The notes below the pieces were generated by a model. The model had not been told where the DNA came from. It did not search any database and saw nothing but the letters and a program-made list of their open reading frames with translations. A stretch of 64,000 bases of DNA, taken from Microlunatus flavus (GTDB taxonomy: Bacteria; Actinomycetota; Actinomycetes; Propionibacteriales; Propionibacteriaceae). A program made the translations under genes and the position numbers. This document shows, piece by piece, positions 61,552-64,000 of this stretch. The stretch lies in assembly GCF_900110855.1 (NCBI RefSeq), contig NZ_FOFA01000008.1, positions 192,521 through 256,520 of the forward strand, given 5' to 3'. Within the stretch, counting starts at the first letter, position 1. The number at the start of each line of letters is the position of its first letter.

Positions 61552-61775
61552 CCGAGCAGACCACGAGCCCCGAGCCCGACCCCACCCCCGCACCGGCCGC
61601 CGGCGACCCGGCGGGTGACGACCACGGCGCCGCGCTGGAGCGCTCGGCCGAGGCGATCGACGAGGCCCGCGAGGCGGAGGCCCCGGTCGCCGCGCGCGAC
61701 GACATCACCACCCGCGACTCCGAGATGGCCGGGGAGTACAGCGAGGACCCGGGCGGCGAGGGCGGCCACCCCTGA
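61548..61775 (+). CDS. Small acidic disordered protein
   Basis: 75 residues starting at ATG 61548, which overlaps the kinase stop (ATGA). MTEQTTSPEPDPTPAPAAGD, then ALERSAEAIDEAREAEAPVA and RDDITTRDSEMAGEYSEDPG: strongly acidic and Pro/Ala-rich with one helical stretch in the middle. No family is recognised. Translational coupling to the two-component system and the terminator directly after it mark it as the last gene of that operon. Confidence 0.6.
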   Translation: MTEQTTSPEPDPTPAPAAGDPAGDDHGAALERSAEAIDEAREAEAPVAARDDITTRDSEMAGEYSEDPGGEGGHP

Positions 61776-61797
61776 GCCGTACCGACCGGGACGACGA

Positions 61798-61825
61798 ACG
61801 CCCTGACCCACGAGGGTCAGGGCGT
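61798..61825. terminator. 12-bp hairpin terminator
   Basis: ACGCCCTGACCC (61798-61809) and GGGTCAGGGCGT (61814-61825) form a perfect stem with loop ACGA. It lies between the end of the two-component operon (61775) and the stop of the convergent PLD-like gene (61852), and likely serves both. Confidence 0.85.
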
Positions 61826-61851
61826 CGCGTCAGCGGTGGACGAGCAGCGGC

Positions 61852-63294
61852 TCAGCTGCAGGAGCGGGTGCCCTTGGAGAGCTCGTACCAGCCGTTCATG
61901 TACTGGCTGTAGACCCGGCGCATCGGCTCGAGGTACTTCGCGGAGGCGGCCCGCGTGTCGAACGTGAGGACGTGCTCCTCGCTGTAGCGCAGGCCGGCGA
62001 CCGACATGTTCTGCGTGCCGACCAGGACGCGGCCGAGGTTGCTGTGCTTCGGGCCGATCAGGATCTCCTTGGTGTGCATGGCCACCGAGGTGCAGCTGGT
62101 CGGGATCTTCGCCTTCTTGAGCGCCTTGACGACCTTGGGCGAGATCGTCGTGCTTCCGCCCTGGTAGGTGAGCAGCATCGAGATGTCGCAGCCGCGCTTG
62201 CGCAGCCGGCTCAGCGAGCTCACCATCTGCTCCGCCTTGGCGTCGGTCAGCTTGAACATCGCGATCCGGATGTTGTTGTCGACCTTGCAGTCGACGTCGT
62301 CGAACTGCTGCACGTAGAAGTCACGCGCGTCCTGCGTCGCCGGCGTGAACGACACCGTGGTGCCGCGGCCCGGGTCGGTGTAGTGCCGGTAGATCGGGTC
62401 GACCCAGATGCCGCGCTGCTTGGTGAGCGACATCGACTTGGGGAAGCCCGACGCGCTCGGGCAGTTCTTCTGGGCGCAGTACTTCATGGCGTCGAAGCGC
62501 GAGTCGAACATGTCGAACAGCTTGTGGTCGTCGTACACCAGGGTCATCTCCTGGTGGTAGTTCCGCAGCTGCGAGCGGGCGAAGTTGCCCGACATCGACA
62601 GGATCGCCGGGTGCGCCCCGTCGCCGGAGTTCGACCACGTGGTGTCCGAGATGGTCAGGAACTTCTCGTGGTTGATCGCGTACGGCCAGACCTTGGCCTT
62701 GTTGACGTTGAAGCAGCCGTTGTTGCAGTAGTAGACCGACGCGATGTCCTTCAGCCGCTTGGCGATCTTGGCCTTGTCGCCCGCCGGGTTGATGGTGCCG
62801 CCGTCGAGGACCAGCCCGACCGTCACGTTGCGGTGCGTCTTGACCCACTCGAGGGCGTTGTAGACGACCTCGGGGTCGGTCTCGGGCCGGTCGCCGAGCG
62901 CGGTGCCCTCACCGGGCGCCTGCATCGTGCCGAGGGCGCGGATGAAGAACATGCCGATCTTGATCTCGGAGTTCTTCTGCGCGCCGCAGATGATCTGCGA
63001 CAGCTTCTTGGAGTAGTCCCAGGGGGTGTTGTCCTTGGGGTCCCAGAAGCCGCGCTTCTCCATGTCGTCGATGTTGTACCAGGCCTCGATCGGCGCGGGC
63101 GTCGCGATCGTGGGGCAGGAGTCGCCGCTGGGCAGGGCGATGTTCCCGGACTTGTCGCGGTCGACCGTGATGGCGCTGGCGGGGCCGACGAGCAGCCCGA
63201 CCGTCACCGCCAGGGCACTGACGAGGGCGACGAGGCGGGCGCGTCGCCTGCCCTGGGAGCCGACCGACCGTGACGTCCTGACCGACACCCTCAC
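61852..63294 (-). CDS. Secreted phospholipase D-like (HKD) protein
   Basis: 480 residues from GTG 63294. A signal peptide (ARLVALVSALAVTVGLLVGP, cut near ASA) leads to two HKD-type halves: PYAINHEKFLTISDTTWSNS (HxK, first half, with SMSGNFARSQLRNYHQEMTL downstream) and AMHTKEILIGPKHSNLGRVL (HxK, second half, with VGTQNMSVAGLRYSEEHVLT). The Asp of the first HKD is replaced by Ser/Ile-region residues, so activity may differ from true phospholipase D. Several Cys pairs suggest disulfides. It is convergent with the two-component operon. Confidence 0.88.
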   Translation of the reverse strand: MRVSVRTSRSVGSQGRRRARLVALVSALAVTVGLLVGPASAITVDRDKSGNIALPSGDSCPTIATPAPIEAWYNIDDMEKRGFWDPKDNTPWDYSKKLSQIICGAQKNSEIKIGMFFIRALGTMQAPGEGTALGDRPETDPEVVYNALEWVKTHRNVTVGLVLDGGTINPAGDKAKIAKRLKDIASVYYCNNGCFNVNKAKVWPYAINHEKFLTISDTTWSNSGDGAHPAILSMSGNFARSQLRNYHQEMTLVYDDHKLFDMFDSRFDAMKYCAQKNCPSASGFPKSMSLTKQRGIWVDPIYRHYTDPGRGTTVSFTPATQDARDFYVQQFDDVDCKVDNNIRIAMFKLTDAKAEQMVSSLSRLRKRGCDISMLLTYQGGSTTISPKVVKALKKAKIPTSCTSVAMHTKEILIGPKHSNLGRVLVGTQNMSVAGLRYSEEHVLTFDTRAASAKYLEPMRRVYSQYMNGWYELSKGTRSCS

Positions 63295-63503
63295 AACCCT
63301 CCGACCAGCTCAGCCTGCATCCCCTGCACGGACCCGGGGCCCGGCGTGACCGGCCCGAGAGACCGGCGATGCCCAACGGTCGCACCGCGCGTGGGAGCGC
63401 GGTCGCCGACGCTCCGAACCATACAATGAAATTCGTCCGGGACCGGTCGTTCACGACCACGCGCGAGGCTCGCGCGGGGGCCGACCGACCGGGGAGGAGC
63501 GCT

Positions 63504-64000
63504 GTGGGACACCGCCGAGGCGAGGCCGCCGTCCGTACGGGGACGCTCCCGTGGACGTTCCGGGCCACGGTCGCCCTGCTGGCCGCGCTGCTGCTCGGTG
63601 CCGTCGTGGCGACCCTGCCGACGCCGGCGCACGCCGTGACCCCGGTGGCCGCCGAGCCGCGCGACCGCCAGAAGCTGTCCGACCCGCCCGGCGCGGTCAC
63701 CCTCGCCTTCACCCGCGAGGTCGACCCCGGCGTGGCGAAGCTCGTCGTCACCGGCCCGGACGGCAAGAACGTCACCGACGGCCCGCTGATCGTCGAGGGC
63801 ACCAACGTCACCAGCCGGCTGCGCGACGACCTGCCCCGCGGCACCTACACCGTCCACTTCCGCGTGGACGGCCGCGGCGGCGAGCCCGAGGGCGGGGCCT
63901 ACCAGTTCAGCTACGGCAGCGGGAGCTTCAGCGACCTGCCCGACCGGTCCTGGTCCGGGGAGGACGAGGAGCCCGCGGTCCTGCGGGGCACGAACCCGAA
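63504..64000 (+). CDS. CopC-domain secreted protein, 3' end cut by window edge
   Basis: GTG 63504, with GGGGAGGAG close upstream, opens a frame to the window edge (165 residues). A signal peptide (FRATVALLAALLLGAVVATL, cut near AHA) is followed by a CopC-like domain: VAAEPRDRQKLSDPPGAVTL, AFTREVDPGVAKLVVTGPDG, PRGTYTVHFRVDGRGGEPEG, AYQFSYGSGSFSD. Copper-binding His of true CopC is not visible after the signal, so a structural role is possible. The divergent PLD-like gene and this gene share the region with a TACAAT -10 candidate at 63422-63427. Confidence 0.78.
   Translation, partial: MGHRRGEAAVRTGTLPWTFRATVALLAALLLGAVVATLPTPAHAVTPVAAEPRDRQKLSDPPGAVTLAFTREVDPGVAKLVVTGPDGKNVTDGPLIVEGTNVTSRLRDDLPRGTYTVHFRVDGRGGEPEGGAYQFSYGSGSFSDLPDRSWSGEDEEPAVLRGTNP

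Overview
The window is about 70% G+C, uses GTG/TTG starts freely, packs genes with 1-4 bp stop/start overlaps, and carries actinobacterial marker families (polyphosphate glucokinase, Nei2-type glycosylase, an ECF42-type sigma factor with a YCII partner, DUF1707/LiaF-like and bacterial-PH-domain proteins). This points to a high-GC actinobacterium. Propionibacteriales (Nocardioides/Microlunatus-like) is my best guess, but the genus cannot be fixed from sequence reading alone.

A tRNA-Gly(CCC) gene at 30878-30951 divides the window. Left of it (1-30.9 kb) the DNA looks accessory. Coding is interrupted by long gene-poor gaps (2.1-3.0, 3.6-4.1, 4.6-5.3 and 7.3-8.6 kb), and at least four genes are broken by small indels: a DapA-like gene, an ATP-grasp gene, a GNAT acetyltransferase and an AHSA1/SRPBCC gene. 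The readable genes are mostly small enzymes each next to a regulator. Four separate RibD/DHFR-fold reductases lie within 10 kb, beside an ECF42-like sigma factor, a SigG-like ECF sigma factor and an ArsR regulator. There are also a LysR/DMT-exporter pair, a LmrA/YxaF-like TetR next to a NIPSNAP gene, and a YczE/YczR (MocR) pair. The left part ends with an IS110-family element that has a good bridge-RNA candidate, a Zn-finger protein, an excisionase and a tyrosine integrase whose reading frame runs into the tRNA-Gly gene. This is the usual layout of a site-specifically integrated element, and its far attachment site was not seen in the window.

Right of the tRNA (31-64 kb) the genes are intact and densely packed, as in core chromosome. 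In order: a DUF1707 protein and two bacterial-PH-domain membrane proteins, the second fused to an APH-like kinase domain; a TetR/SDR divergent pair with two clear operators; ppgK; DinB-like, yaaA and argS genes; a glycogen-debranching-like glycosidase; an SMR exporter; nei2 and alkA-like repair genes; a SanA-like protein; a PhzF-like gene behind a very long hairpin; a nucleoside deaminase; pgi; a secreted peptidase-like protein; a dGTPase-like gene; a second secreted H/D/H protein; a flavoprotein disulfide reductase; mpg; an OmpR-type two-component system; a secreted PLD-like protein; and the start of a CopC-like gene. Central carbon entry (ppgK, pgi, debranching enzyme) and base-excision repair (nei2, alkA-like, mpg) are each represented more than once.

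The most unusual stretch is 53.6-55.6 kb. It holds three copies of one palindrome, a clean terminator, two very small minus-strand genes (47 and 50 codons), a compact pseudoknot-capable leader in front of the first, a leader with mutually exclusive pairings in front of the second, and a run of strong hairpins with no convincing protein coding between them.
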